Below are positions 55,971 to 64,000 of a stretch of DNA of 64,000 nt, piece after piece. The translations under genes and the position numbers were made by a program. The stretch lies in assembly GCA_947302485.1 (NCBI GenBank), contig CAMYVO010000002.1, positions 156,829-220,828 on the forward strand, in the 5' to 3' direction. The DNA comes from an uncultured Clostridium sp. (GTDB lineage Bacteria > Bacillota > Clostridia > TANB77 > CAG-508). Position 1 is the first letter of the stretch; each line of letters starts with the position of its first letter. Under the pieces are notes generated by a model. It was not told where the DNA came from. It ran no database searches and saw nothing but the letters and a program-made list of their open reading frames with translations.

Positions 55971-57935
55971 TTATACATTTGTCTTTGGTTTTCTTCCACG
56001 TTTTTTTTGTTTTATCTCCTCTTGATTATTTGTTTGTGTTTTTTTGCTTTTAGACTTAGTTCCCCAAACATTTTCAATGAATCTATCAAATTCTTCCATA
56101 TCAACTTCATCCATGTTTTCTCTCATTTCGCTTAGGTTTTCATCAGATATCTTATTAATAATTACATATTCGCCATCAATATATTCAAGTATATCCACAT
56201 ATTTATATGTTTCTCTATTTGTTATTTTTGTAAAATATGTTGTTGCATTATCAAAGAATCTATTAATTTTTCCTTCTAGTGTTTTTTCTTGTCTATAATC
56301 ATATGTATATTCATTTTCGTTTGTAACTGGTATACATTCTGTAATTCTTTGTATATATCTTTTTCCTCTAAAATCTTTTACTAAATGAACATTAAAGTTT
56401 AATACTCCTACTACTTGCTCCTCTGCTGTTTTTTCATCATTAAACATTCCTGTTTTTAAAAGAGAGTTTCTAAGTGCCATAACTAGATTTGGAAATGTCT
56501 TTGCATGGTGAGTAAACAATGTAAATTTACTTGCAACTTGTGCTGCTTGTATCATCCATGCAGCAACAGGATCTGTTGCAACCTCACCAATAATATTAAC
56601 AGAACCATCTGTTTTCTTTTGAACATCAAGACCTTCTTGTCCTGAAATTGTATCTGTTTCTCTAAAAGATAATATATTTCTTGTTGGATATATTTTTCTT
56701 AAGTGAAGCTCAAATGCTGTTTCTTGTACCCTTATATTCATTGTTTCGTATATATTTTCAATCATACCCATTAATAGTGTCGTTTTACCTGAACCTTGTT
56801 CACCGGTAATTGCTGTAATTCTTGCACCTTTTACTAAGAATTTTAATAAATCTATTGTATTTTCTTTTCCAGGTCCATGTACAAGTTGTTCAAGTGTTGC
56901 ACGCTTCACATCGAACTTTCTAACAAAAAATGCCCATGTTTCCGAGAATGATGGTCTAACAACAACAACTCTTGAACCATCTTTCATTTCATTTATTTTA
57001 TATCCGTTAGTATCTGATAATTGCCCTGGATTATTGTATTTGTATATGTTTTGACATACTCTCTTTAATTCGCTTTCTGTTCCAAAACTTAAAAATGCAA
57101 GTCTTATTGATTTACCTTGGAAGAAAATCCAGATACTATCACATGCTCTTGGAACTTTGTTATCTAAAATTTGATCAAGATAATCTCCATCTGTTTGAGC
57201 TACTTGACTTAAGAATGACTCAGGAAGTCCAGATACACCACCAGATACACCATCTATATTCATATCACGAACTTCATCAATACAGCTATATCCTTTATAG
57301 TGCTGATATATTCTTTGAACTACTACTTTTAGTTTGTCAGAAAAATCTAATACGATTTGTTCTTTTTCATAAATATCATCTATTTCTTCTCCAGTAATAA
57401 CATAAGAAGGTTTAGTTTCTCCAGCTATATATTTTAAAACAGCTAAATTATATTTTTTTATAATTTGAGTTAATGCTTCATACGCAAATTCTTTTTTATA
57501 TGTATAAAGTATAATATCAAATTTATCTTGGTGAGTTAACAAAGAAGGTATATCAAATGGAATTGCTTTTGATATATTACTTTCACTTACTCCATATTCT
57601 TTATATAAAATATCATATATTAATTCTTTAATATATGCTTTATCATTAACATCTCCATATGTACAACCTTTTAATGCTTTTTTTAACTCATACTTTTTAT
57701 TTTTTCTTCTCGCAAGTTCTTCTTCTGATAGCCCTATATCATATAAGTTGATTTTTGTAATTTCATCTAGTCTCTTTTTAACATATGCTTGCATTTTATC
57801 TAATGTATATGTTTTATCATCAATTTCAACAGCAGTTTCAACTTCTTGTGTTTGTTTTCTTTTAATAAACTTATACAATAAAAATCCTGCAACTAAAACA
57901 ACTAGAATAATTAGTATAATATTGAGAATATTCAT
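55971..57935 (-). CDS. TadA/CpaF-type secretion ATPase with N-terminal membrane anchor
   Basis: The 654-residue protein has an N-terminal transmembrane helix (ILNIILIILVVLVAGFLLYK), unusual for CpaF, and a type II/IV secretion ATPase core: Walker A ITGEQGSGKTTLLMGMIENI near residue 384, Asp-box FRETDTISGQEG, Walker B-like VNIIGEVATDPVAAWMI, and His-box TLFTHHAKTF. The C-terminus is Lys/Arg-rich. It powers pilus assembly through the TadB/C-like partner, encoded 22 bp downstream. Confidence 0.88.
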   Translation of the reverse strand: MNILNIILIILVVLVAGFLLYKFIKRKQTQEVETAVEIDDKTYTLDKMQAYVKKRLDEITKINLYDIGLSEEELARRKNKKYELKKALKGCTYGDVNDKAYIKELIYDILYKEYGVSESNISKAIPFDIPSLLTHQDKFDIILYTYKKEFAYEALTQIIKKYNLAVLKYIAGETKPSYVITGEEIDDIYEKEQIVLDFSDKLKVVVQRIYQHYKGYSCIDEVRDMNIDGVSGGVSGLPESFLSQVAQTDGDYLDQILDNKVPRACDSIWIFFQGKSIRLAFLSFGTESELKRVCQNIYKYNNPGQLSDTNGYKINEMKDGSRVVVVRPSFSETWAFFVRKFDVKRATLEQLVHGPGKENTIDLLKFLVKGARITAITGEQGSGKTTLLMGMIENIYETMNIRVQETAFELHLRKIYPTRNILSFRETDTISGQEGLDVQKKTDGSVNIIGEVATDPVAAWMIQAAQVASKFTLFTHHAKTFPNLVMALRNSLLKTGMFNDEKTAEEQVVGVLNFNVHLVKDFRGKRYIQRITECIPVTNENEYTYDYRQEKTLEGKINRFFDNATTYFTKITNRETYKYVDILEYIDGEYVIINKISDENLSEMRENMDEVDMEEFDRFIENVWGTKSKSKKTQTNNQEEIKQKKRGRKPKTNV

Positions 57936-57954
57936 ATTGTAGTTCCTCCTTATA

Positions 57955-58794
57955 TCATTTTGTCATTCGTAACTCTTGTAATTTAAATAAAATAGCTTCT
58001 GCAGTTCTACCTACTTCAGCAAAAAACATTCCATTTTTGTCATCTTCTCTTAATTTCCTTATTTTTAAGAAAAAGTCTGCAATGCTTCCTTCTTCTGAAG
58101 CTTCCATATATAAAGTATTATATGGTATAACACTCATCATTTCTTTTTTCCCAAAATATCTCATTAAATTTTTCTGAGTATATTTTGAATTATAATCAAA
58201 CTTGTTTATTAACAATGTTATTTTTTTATTATTATAAAATTTTTCCTTTTTCTTTAGTTCTACATATTCATTTATTTTTGTAATTCTTTGTTCCATATTA
58301 AGCAGTATAACATCTGATAATCCTAGGATTTCTTCTGTATATGGATTATTAAATCCTTTATTAAAATCAACTATTACATAATCATAATACTGGTTTGCAC
58401 AATATAAAATTTCCTTATAGCTTTCTAATATTTTCTCATAATCTTCTCTGCTTTTATTTTTAGGTGCTTCCAATAATTCTAGTCTATTTTTAAATACAAC
58501 TTTTGTATAATCTCTTACTATTTTAGGAGTTAATTTATTACTATATGATATCGTTGCAAGTCCATCTACCCCAGAATCTAAGTTAATCTTTGAATTTTTT
58601 ACTATTGAATCTATCATTGTTTTATTTACATTTTTTATATTAAAACCAATTTCCAATATATTATCGTTATATTCTGTTGATATTAATAATACCTTACTGT
58701 TATGCTCAATAGATAAATATGTTCCTATTGCTATCGCTGACATAGTTTGTCCGATTTGCTTTTTTGCTGGACTCCATAATGTTATAATTGCCAT
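57955..58794 (-). CDS. Divergent ParA/TadZ-like protein 2
   Basis: The 279-residue protein has a SIMIBI-type layout but a degenerate P-loop, LWSPAKKQIGQTMSAIAIGT, at residues 5-24; YDYVIVDFNKGFNNPYTEEI is the Walker B-like strand. It is probably the polar-localisation or assembly factor (TadZ/CpaE type), possibly without normal ATP hydrolysis. It starts 2 bp after the related upstream gene, so the two are translated together. Confidence 0.7.
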   Translation of the reverse strand: MAIITLWSPAKKQIGQTMSAIAIGTYLSIEHNSKVLLISTEYNDNILEIGFNIKNVNKTMIDSIVKNSKINLDSGVDGLATISYSNKLTPKIVRDYTKVVFKNRLELLEAPKNKSREDYEKILESYKEILYCANQYYDYVIVDFNKGFNNPYTEEILGLSDVILLNMEQRITKINEYVELKKKEKFYNNKKITLLINKFDYNSKYTQKNLMRYFGKKEMMSVIPYNTLYMEASEEGSIADFFLKIRKLREDDKNGMFFAEVGRTAEAILFKLQELRMTK

Positions 58795-58795
58795 T

Positions 58796-59494
58796 TTACT
58801 CTTCCCTTTCTATATTTTTATACGCCCTTTTAATTTCAGTTGATGTCACATCTGTAAGTATATCTTCTACAAAATAAAGTATATTTAATTTATATTCGTC
58901 GCTTAAATTTTTAAATTTTAATTTAGCTACTCTTTGATTTTCCATAATAGCAGATTGATCCATAAGATTTAGTGGAAAGAATACTTTGTTTTGTGACCAT
59001 GTAATTCTGTGTCCAGAAGATAAAAAATTTAAATAATCATTATCTTCTCGTAAAAGTTCTTTTGCAAATAGCACTTTTGTAAATTCCATAGAATCATTAA
59101 TTTCCCTAATAATTTCAAGTCCTTTTTTTAATGAATACAAATCAAATCCTGTTACAAAGTATTTTTTTACCGCTTCCTTTATATTTAGGTTATTTATTGC
59201 ATCTATATTGTCTATATCAATTAAAGCTATATCATATTCTAGTTTTTGCATATCCGTTAAACTTAAATAATTTTTTAAATCGTAATAATTATCAAAACCA
59301 ACAGCTACATCAATTCCTTCAAATTCTGTTACGTATGATTTAGTTGGATTAATAGCAGGTACAATATATTTTGCTTTTTGCGTAATAGTTGCATCTATAA
59401 TTAATACTTTCTTTTTCATTGCAACCATTAATTTTGCTATATATAGCATCAAATCTGTCTTATCGTATGCACCTATAAAACCTACTGTTTTCAT
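58796..59494 (-). CDS. Divergent MinD/TadZ-like protein 1
   Basis: The 232-residue protein starts VGFIGAYDKTDLMLYIAKLM, a strongly altered deviant Walker A, and has VLIIDATITQKAKYIVPAIN and DIALIDIDNIDAINN as the other switch positions. It is a paralogue in layout of the next gene. Two such degenerate proteins side by side suggest a heterodimer. Role inferred from the Tad-like operon. Confidence 0.7.
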   Translation of the reverse strand: MKTVGFIGAYDKTDLMLYIAKLMVAMKKKVLIIDATITQKAKYIVPAINPTKSYVTEFEGIDVAVGFDNYYDLKNYLSLTDMQKLEYDIALIDIDNIDAINNLNIKEAVKKYFVTGFDLYSLKKGLEIIREINDSMEFTKVLFAKELLREDNDYLNFLSSGHRITWSQNKVFFPLNLMDQSAIMENQRVAKLKFKNLSDEYKLNILYFVEDILTDVTSTEIKRAYKNIEREE

Positions 59495-59519
59495 ATTTTC
59501 CTCCTAATAGCCTTATCTA

Positions 59520-59560
59520 GGATGCATAAAAGCGAATTACTTTTTCTTAATTATGCATCC
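59520..59560 (-). terminator. Attenuator-like hairpin after cpaB
   Basis: GGATGCATAA pairs with TTATGCATCC, 21-nt loop, between the cpaB-like gene and the MinD-like gene. Confidence 0.5.
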
Positions 59561-59574
59561 CCTGTATTTTCATA

Positions 59575-60447
59575 TTACCTTGCACTAGTTAGTGTATCTA
59601 AATATTGTTTTCTTGATTCCTTTAATTTAGTAATTTCTTCTTGTATCTTTTCTTCTTTACTATTTAATTCAGATGATGCATATTGGTTTAATGCTGCATT
59701 TATATCTGCATTTCTTCTTGATACATATTTATCTTCATATCTTGCATTAACTACATTAACAATATTTGCATCATCTCTAATTAAAGCTACAACATCACTA
59801 TTTGGTACATATGTTGGAGTAGATACCTCTTGATTTCCCGGCTCAGTATATGTTGTAACATATAATTTTGATGCAGATATTACATAAGATTCTACAATTG
59901 CACTATTCATAATAAGGATTTCTTCTTCTGATAGTTCAATCCATATTGTAGTTGAATTAGCATTTTGTACCTTTTTCTTAGATAGTACTACATAATCTTG
60001 TCCAGAAGGTAGCATAAATCTTACATCAACATAATCTCCCACTGTTAATTGAGTTGGAAGTGATAACATATTATACTCTTGTAATCTTTGATCTTTTGTA
60101 ACTTTTTCGCCTTGAGTATTAAGCATACTTTGAGTTAATATTGTTCCCTGTTTTAGTGCAATTCTTGCAATAGTATCTGAACTTATGTTATTTATTCCAG
60201 CAAAATCTGCTGGTACTGCTGAAGAATTAATATCTGTAGCTATTAAATCTGCAACAGTTATTGAATCTCCTGAATTAATATTTTTATTTAAAACATAAAC
60301 TGTTTTAGTTGTTTGCTCTTGTTTTTGTTTAATTCCACTTAATTGTATTAATAAAAAAGCAATTATCGCTCCAGCAATTAGCATTGTAATTACCATCCCT
60401 AATAAAAATGAGTTTCTTGCTTTTCTTTGCATTGGATTTACTGCCAT
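59575..60447 (-). CDS. cpaB: CpaB/RcpC-like SAF-domain pilus assembly protein
   Basis: The 290-residue protein has a transmembrane helix (FLLGMVITMLIAGAIIAFLL) and an SAF domain: VYVLNKNINSGDSITVADLI and RIALKQGTILTQSML, followed by YNMLSLPTQLTVGDYVDVRF, all as in CpaB. The C-terminus is a charged coiled coil. CpaB is the periplasmic or wall-side Tad component. It is the first gene of the operon, and AAGGAGG precedes its ATG. Confidence 0.88.
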   Translation of the reverse strand: MAVNPMQRKARNSFLLGMVITMLIAGAIIAFLLIQLSGIKQKQEQTTKTVYVLNKNINSGDSITVADLIATDINSSAVPADFAGINNISSDTIARIALKQGTILTQSMLNTQGEKVTKDQRLQEYNMLSLPTQLTVGDYVDVRFMLPSGQDYVVLSKKKVQNANSTTIWIELSEEEILIMNSAIVESYVISASKLYVTTYTEPGNQEVSTPTYVPNSDVVALIRDDANIVNVVNARYEDKYVSRRNADINAALNQYASSELNSKEEKIQEEITKLKESRKQYLDTLTSAR

Positions 60448-60552
60448 GAAAATTCCTCCTTATTTTTTATATTTAATTTAATTTTACATCAAAATTTGAT
60501 ATAAAACAACATTTTTAAAATCCTGTTACACAAAAATAATATCTTTGTAATA

Positions 60553-61428
60553 TTAATGTAATATATATTTTTCAATTGCCTCTGCAACACCACTTGAATT
60601 ATTATCTGAAATCGTACTTTTTCCTATTCCCATTGCATTTAAAGCACTATTTCTCATCACGACTCCAAGTCCTGCATTTTCTATCATTTCTTTATCATTT
60701 ATATTATCTCCAATAGTCATTACTTCTTCTGGTTTAACTTCTAGCTTTTCCATAACAACTTTAAGTGCATTCCATTTATTGGCACCTAAATTTGAAATTT
60801 CTGTATAAAAATAATCAATACCAACATCTTTGGTTCCTGTTTTAATTACTTTCCTTGACATATGTTCAATGTCAAGCACATGTATATTTTGTATTTTTCT
60901 TAGTTTTCTAATAATCCCATCAAAAATTATTTTATTGTTATCACATATTGTCATTTTTAATATTGGCATTGTATTAATTTCATCAATATATTTGTATACA
61001 TCTTTGACAATATTAATCTTCGTTTTTTTGTATTCTGGTTTTTTACTGTTTTCGTATTGATAATATAAAACATTATAATTTAAACTTTTAGTAATTATTG
61101 AATTTTCTGTATATATGCTATAATAAATGCTATTATCTTCGCATATTTTTATTATATTTAAAACTTTTTCTTTTTCCATGAATTTATCATATATAATTTT
61201 TTCATCCTTCGTATCATATATTAATGTACCATTCCCTGCAATTATATATCTATTTGATCTAATTTCATCCGAAAAACTTTTTATGGCACTTGGCATTCTT
61301 CCTGAAGCTAGCACTATATCAATTCCCATTTTAATTGCTTTTTTTATTGCCTCTTTATTATTTTTTGAAATTTCTCCATAAGAATTAAGCAATGTACCGT
61401 CTAAATCCATTGCAATTAATTTATACAT
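60553..61428 (-). CDS. Cof-type HAD phosphatase
   Basis: The 291-residue enzyme has motif I MDLDGTLLNSYGEI (residues 7-20, DxD nucleophile), motif II LASGRMPS, and motif IV GDNINDKEMIENAGLGVVM, with the C2 cap between them. Cof-like enzymes hydrolyse sugar phosphates or FMN; specificity cannot be read here. It is monocistronic between the Tad-like operon and the SASP gene. Confidence 0.92.
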   Translation of the reverse strand: MYKLIAMDLDGTLLNSYGEISKNNKEAIKKAIKMGIDIVLASGRMPSAIKSFSDEIRSNRYIIAGNGTLIYDTKDEKIIYDKFMEKEKVLNIIKICEDNSIYYSIYTENSIITKSLNYNVLYYQYENSKKPEYKKTKINIVKDVYKYIDEINTMPILKMTICDNNKIIFDGIIRKLRKIQNIHVLDIEHMSRKVIKTGTKDVGIDYFYTEISNLGANKWNALKVVMEKLEVKPEEVMTIGDNINDKEMIENAGLGVVMRNSALNAMGIGKSTISDNNSSGVAEAIEKYILH

Positions 61429-61623
61429 TTTAAATGCTCCTCTCGCTACATTTTAGGATTTCATTATATATTTAATGACTTTATTTTACAATAAATTTAT
61501 TAAAAATTTTTAACAAAAATTTCTAGTTTATTTTTTTTTTTATTGTTAATCATAATAATTGAAAAAGCAAAATGTTTTTTCATGTATGAAATAAAATATT
61601 AACTTTCCTAGGAGGTGAAAAAT

Positions 61624-61806
61624 ATGGCATCAAATAACAGTTCTAATAGAAAAGTAGTTCCAGAAGCTATGAACGCTTTAGATAAATTCAAATATGAAGT
61701 AGCTAGTGACCTTGCTGTCAAAAATATATTTGACAAGTCACTAGCTACTTCATTTATTTTTATGCTATTTTTTTATTTTCTTTTTTCATATCATTTAATT
61801 CATTAA
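61624..61806 (+). pseudogene. Alpha/beta-type SASP, 3' half replaced by mobile element
   Basis: The start is ATG 61624 with a strong AGGAGGTG site. The first 33 or so residues, including NSSNRKVVPEAMNALDKFKY and EVASDLAV, match alpha/beta small acid-soluble spore proteins, which coat forespore DNA. After that the sequence leaves the family: the GG..V..MI C-terminal half is absent and replaced by a hydrophobic tail read from the element. The break coincides with a perfect inverted repeat and the 3' end of a serine-recombinase gene. The missing half is not present up to 64000, so excision of the element could restore the gene, as for spsM or sigK. Confidence 0.75.
61696..61751. repeat. Perfect two-part inverted repeat at the SASP/element junction
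   Basis: GAAGTAGCTAGTGAC (61696-61710) matches GTCACTAGCTACTTC (61737-61751), and the inner TGTCAAA matches TTTGACA. The left arm is SASP coding sequence; the right arm lies just past the recombinase gene end. It can be a terminator for the recombinase or mark the integration junction. Confidence 0.7.
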
Positions 61807-63392
61807 ATTTGAAATAAATGTTTATTTCTTTATTTTCAGATATTGTTATTTTTTCTATTAATTCATTAAGCAACTGTTTTGTGGGTTTTTCTAGTGATAG
61901 AAATTCTTTTGCTAGTTTTTGTATTTTTGCTGTTTCATCTTTTATAGGTTTTTCATTTTGAATAATTTGTATTAGTTCTTCTTTTTCTTTAATTAAATTA
62001 TCTCTATCTTTTGTAAAATCAGCTACTAACGAAATATAATCATTTTCACTAACTACTCCTTTTACTTTATCCATATAAAGATTTTTAATATATAATCCAA
62101 TATCTGTAATTTTTTGTTCTAATGATTCTAATCTCTTTTCATTGTTTACTTGTTTTAATTCTTCAAGTTTCTTTCTTTTGGCTATACTTACTAATTCATT
62201 TTGCAAAGTTTCATTTATATATCTACTGCATACAGATTTAATATGATTTATTAAAACTGATTCTAATTCAAAAATACTATTAGAATGTCTTGTGCAAATA
62301 TCACTATATAATCTTGAATAACTATAACAAATTGTTGTGTATCTATATTCTCCATATTTCTTTAATGCGTAGTTTGAATATGTTATATTAAGTCTTGCTC
62401 CACATTCTGCGCAATATAATAATCCTTTAAACAAGTAATCATGTTTTGTTCCTTTAAAAGATTTGTTTTTCTTTAATATTTGTTGAACAGTATTAAAACT
62501 TTCTTCATCAATTATTGGTTCATGAGTATTTTTACAAATATATCTTTCTTCTTCAGGCACATTTATTCTTTTTTTAGATTTATAGTTTACTTTTTTTCTT
62601 TTAAACTGCACAAGTTCTCCTAAATAAACTCTATTATCCAATATTCTTCTAATAGTTGTTTGTTTCCAAGAACTATATAACGCTGTTTTCCTTGTTTTAC
62701 CTATATCTCTTGATTCTCCGTGGTACTGGTACACCATCTTTTGTTAAAATTTGTGCAATTTTTGTTAAGCCATTTCCTTCTAGATATAATCTAAATACCC
62801 TTTTAACAACTTCCGCTTCTTTTTCATTTATTACTAGATGAAATTTATTTTCTGGATCTTTTTTATAACCATAAGGAGCTGTAACTCCTAAAAAGTTTCC
62901 TGCTTTTCTTCTTTCTATTAAAGAACTTCGTATCTTTTTAGAAATATCTCTAACATACATATCGTTTATAACACCTTTAAATGGTGCCATATCATTCATA
63001 CCTGAATCTATATAAGTATCAATATTATCAAGTAAAGCAATATATCTAACACTATGTTCTGGAAAATACATTTCTGTGTAATATCCTACCATTAGTCTTT
63101 CTCTTCCAAGTCTTGATAAATCTTTGGTAATAACAGTATCTATCACACCAGCCTCAATATCTTTAATCATTTCTTTAAATTTAGGTCTATCAAAATTAGT
63201 ACCTGTCCATCCATCATCAACATATTCTTTTACTATAAAGAAATTTTCCTGTTCACTCACATATCTTTTTAAAATTTCTCTTTGATTTGTAACACTAGAA
63301 CTTTCTTCTTTATCACCATCTTCCCTAGATAGCCTTATATAAAGACCAACTCTAAAACTTTTTGTCTTTTGATTGCTTATTGGTATATTCAT
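61760..63392 (-). CDS. Large serine recombinase, requires +1 frameshift
   Basis: The N-terminal catalytic domain has GLYIRLSREDGDKEESSSVT (the Ser nucleophile follows R.S in YIRLS) and VITKDLSRLGRERLMVGYYT, then a recombinase domain (VTAPYGYKKDPENKFHLVIN). CGG 62720-62718 ends this frame early. Skipping the C gives VPVPGESRDIGKTRKTALY and the second frame with WKQTTIRRILDNRVYLGELV, a zinc ribbon (YCAECGARLN) and a coiled coil. The joined 543 residues match TndX/transposon-type large serine recombinases. Start is uncertain between ATG 63401 and ATG 63392. Confidence 0.9.
62718..62720 (-). other. CGG +1 recoding site 7 (serine recombinase)
   Basis: Zero frame CCA CGG AGA; skipping the C gives GGA, Gly. 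It is in a mobile element, which shows adaptation to the same decoding. Confidence 0.8.
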
Positions 63393-63430
63393 TCTCCTCA
63401 TCCTTTCTTTTATGTACAAGTTCGGAAAAG

Positions 63431-63541
63431 AATGGTTATAATGCTAGGCACATGAGTTAGAAATTTATGAGGTGTGCTTGTTGCACATTGATTAAATTTC
63501 TAATGAAATGTAACGACGCAGGATAGCCATTATTTTTTGAA
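63431..63541 (+). ncRNA. Rod-shaped hairpin element upstream of the recombinase
   Basis: AATGGTTAT pairs with ATAGCCATT (one G-U), GTTAGAAATTTA pairs with TAAATTTCTAAT, and an apical TGTGC/GCACA stem completes a roughly 110-nt rod. The 3' arm is followed by TATTTTTT on the plus strand. It could be a small plus-strand RNA or the recombinase leader on the minus strand. Not recognised. Confidence 0.45.
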
Positions 63542-63615
63542 CTTTACCTTTAAGCAATCGCCTATACTAATTATAACATACAATTCAAAAATTTGTTATA
63601 ATTTTAGGCGATTTT

Positions 63616-63765
63616 CTACATTATTTCCCCATCAGCATTTAAAGACAATAAAAATGATCTTTTAAAAATTTCATTCAAGTTAGTTTTTGAATTTTCATTA
63701 AAGAAATAATTAACTTTATATTCTTCTTTTGTATTTTCTTTTTTCTTTTCTTTACCATTATCCAT
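63616..63765 (-). CDS. Small TnpW-like element protein
   Basis: The 49-residue product begins with a Lys/Glu-rich stretch and then YKVNYFFNENSKTNLNEIFK, which resembles the YxVxxxFxExxKxxxxxK pattern of TnpW-type small proteins that lie next to serine recombinases in Tn4451-like elements. AGGTGATAG precedes ATG 63765. Too short for a firm assignment; its place 5' of the recombinase supports it. Confidence 0.5.
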   Translation of the reverse strand: MDNGKEKKKENTKEEYKVNYFFNENSKTNLNEIFKRSFLLSLNADGEIM

Positions 63766-63946
63766 AGTCTATCACCTACTTTTATTATTCCGTCCAACAA
63801 CAGAATATATACATTTATTGGTAAATAAAAAAATGTCTTTTCATATATAAGAGTCCAAAATTTTTTTAAAATGTTTCATTTTTTTGAATTTTTTATTTTT
63901 TCAGTATTTAAAAATTAAAACTACGATTTTTGGGTCATAATTTAAG

Positions 63947-63980
63947 AAAAACTGGTACTTACAATGTAAATACCAGTTTT
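63947..63980. terminator. Hairpin terminator near the window end
   Basis: AAAAACTGGTA pairs with TACCAGTTTT, 13-nt loop. The 235 bp from 63766 hold no other gene I can support; the hairpin may end a gene beyond the right edge. Confidence 0.6.
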
Positions 63981-64000
63981 GTTCCTATACTTTATCCTTT

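Noticed and set aside
19844..62720. Treating the seven frame breaks as ordinary sequencing or assembly errors
   Set aside because: All seven insert the same base, in the same direction relative to coding strand (plus and minus genes alike), exactly before a glycine codon. Errors would not respect frame or strand. It remains to be checked with reads.
1..64000. CRISPR arrays, rRNA and tRNA genes
   Set aside because: I saw no regularly spaced repeats and no rRNA or cloverleaf-like sequences. The tRNA-Gly and tRNA-Arg genes needed to test the recoding idea are not in this window.
1..64000. Stop-codon reassignment (TGA as Trp or Gly)
   Set aside because: Recognised genes end at TAA, TAG or TGA at expected lengths, and the broken genes are not joined by reading through a stop.

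Overview
The window is strongly A+T-rich DNA from an endospore-forming, Gram-positive-type anaerobe, most likely an uncultured or gut-associated member of the Clostridia (Bacillota). The reasons are a large set of sporulation genes (spoVAC/AD/AE, spoIIID, yabG, yunB, a SPOCS-LysM coat-type protein, ylbJ, spoVB, spoVG, spoIVB, an alpha/beta-type SASP), meso-diaminopimelate dehydrogenase, RNase J, a T-box leader before pheST, and AGGAGG-type ribosome binding sites. I see no rRNA, tRNA or CRISPR array.

Layout. 1-5 kb: 5' part of addA, a long rod-shaped RNA candidate, a helical conserved protein, a sigma-like protein with an extra C-terminal domain, and a YkgJ-type Cys-cluster protein. 5-11 kb: a minus-strand operon alr, ATP-grasp, MurE-like ligase, acyl-CoA/AMP ligase, which looks like a dedicated amino-acid ligation pathway. 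11-19.7 kb: a membrane-anchored protein with Cys at nearly every third residue, two small XRE regulators, DUF951, gltX, RNase J, ddh, a TVP38-type membrane protein and a thioesterase. 19.8-29.8 kb: dodecin-like gene plus spoVAC-AD-AE, murI, pheT/pheS with T-box, yunB, SPOCS-LysM protein, veg. 30-44 kb: spoIIID, a DnaB-like ATPase, yabG, CorC/HlyC protein, half-size TauE proteins, rarA, ruvA, ylbJ, arginase, spoVB, a PepV-like peptidase, spoVG. 44.5-48.7 kb: murC, a secreted transglutaminase-like protein, spoIVB. 48.8-60.4 kb: one long Tad-like pilus or secretion operon (CpaB, two divergent MinD/TadZ-like proteins, TadA/CpaF ATPase, TadB/C-like membrane protein, then seven pilin-like or hypothetical membrane-anchored proteins). 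60.5-64 kb: a HAD phosphatase, then a SASP gene whose 3' half is replaced by a large-serine-recombinase element that runs off the window.

The main observation is a recurrent recoding signature. Six genes (dodecin-like, pheT, yabG, arginase, PepV-like peptidase, serine recombinase) are each broken into overlapping frames, and yabG is broken twice. In all seven cases the zero-frame codon at the break is CGG, the fourth base is A or G, and skipping the single C continues the protein through a glycine codon (GGA or GGG) to the normal family length. My manual scan found only nine in-frame CGG codons in the recognised genes; seven are these sites. Random sequencing errors should not respect the reading frame or always precede a glycine codon. 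I infer either programmed +1 frameshifting at a hungry or unassigned CGG codon, or decoding of CGGR as glycine by a modified tRNA-Gly(UCC). The two CGG codons that appear to be read normally are in the neighbouring sigma-like and YkgJ genes. The mobile recombinase carries the same signature, so its expression would depend on this host decoding.
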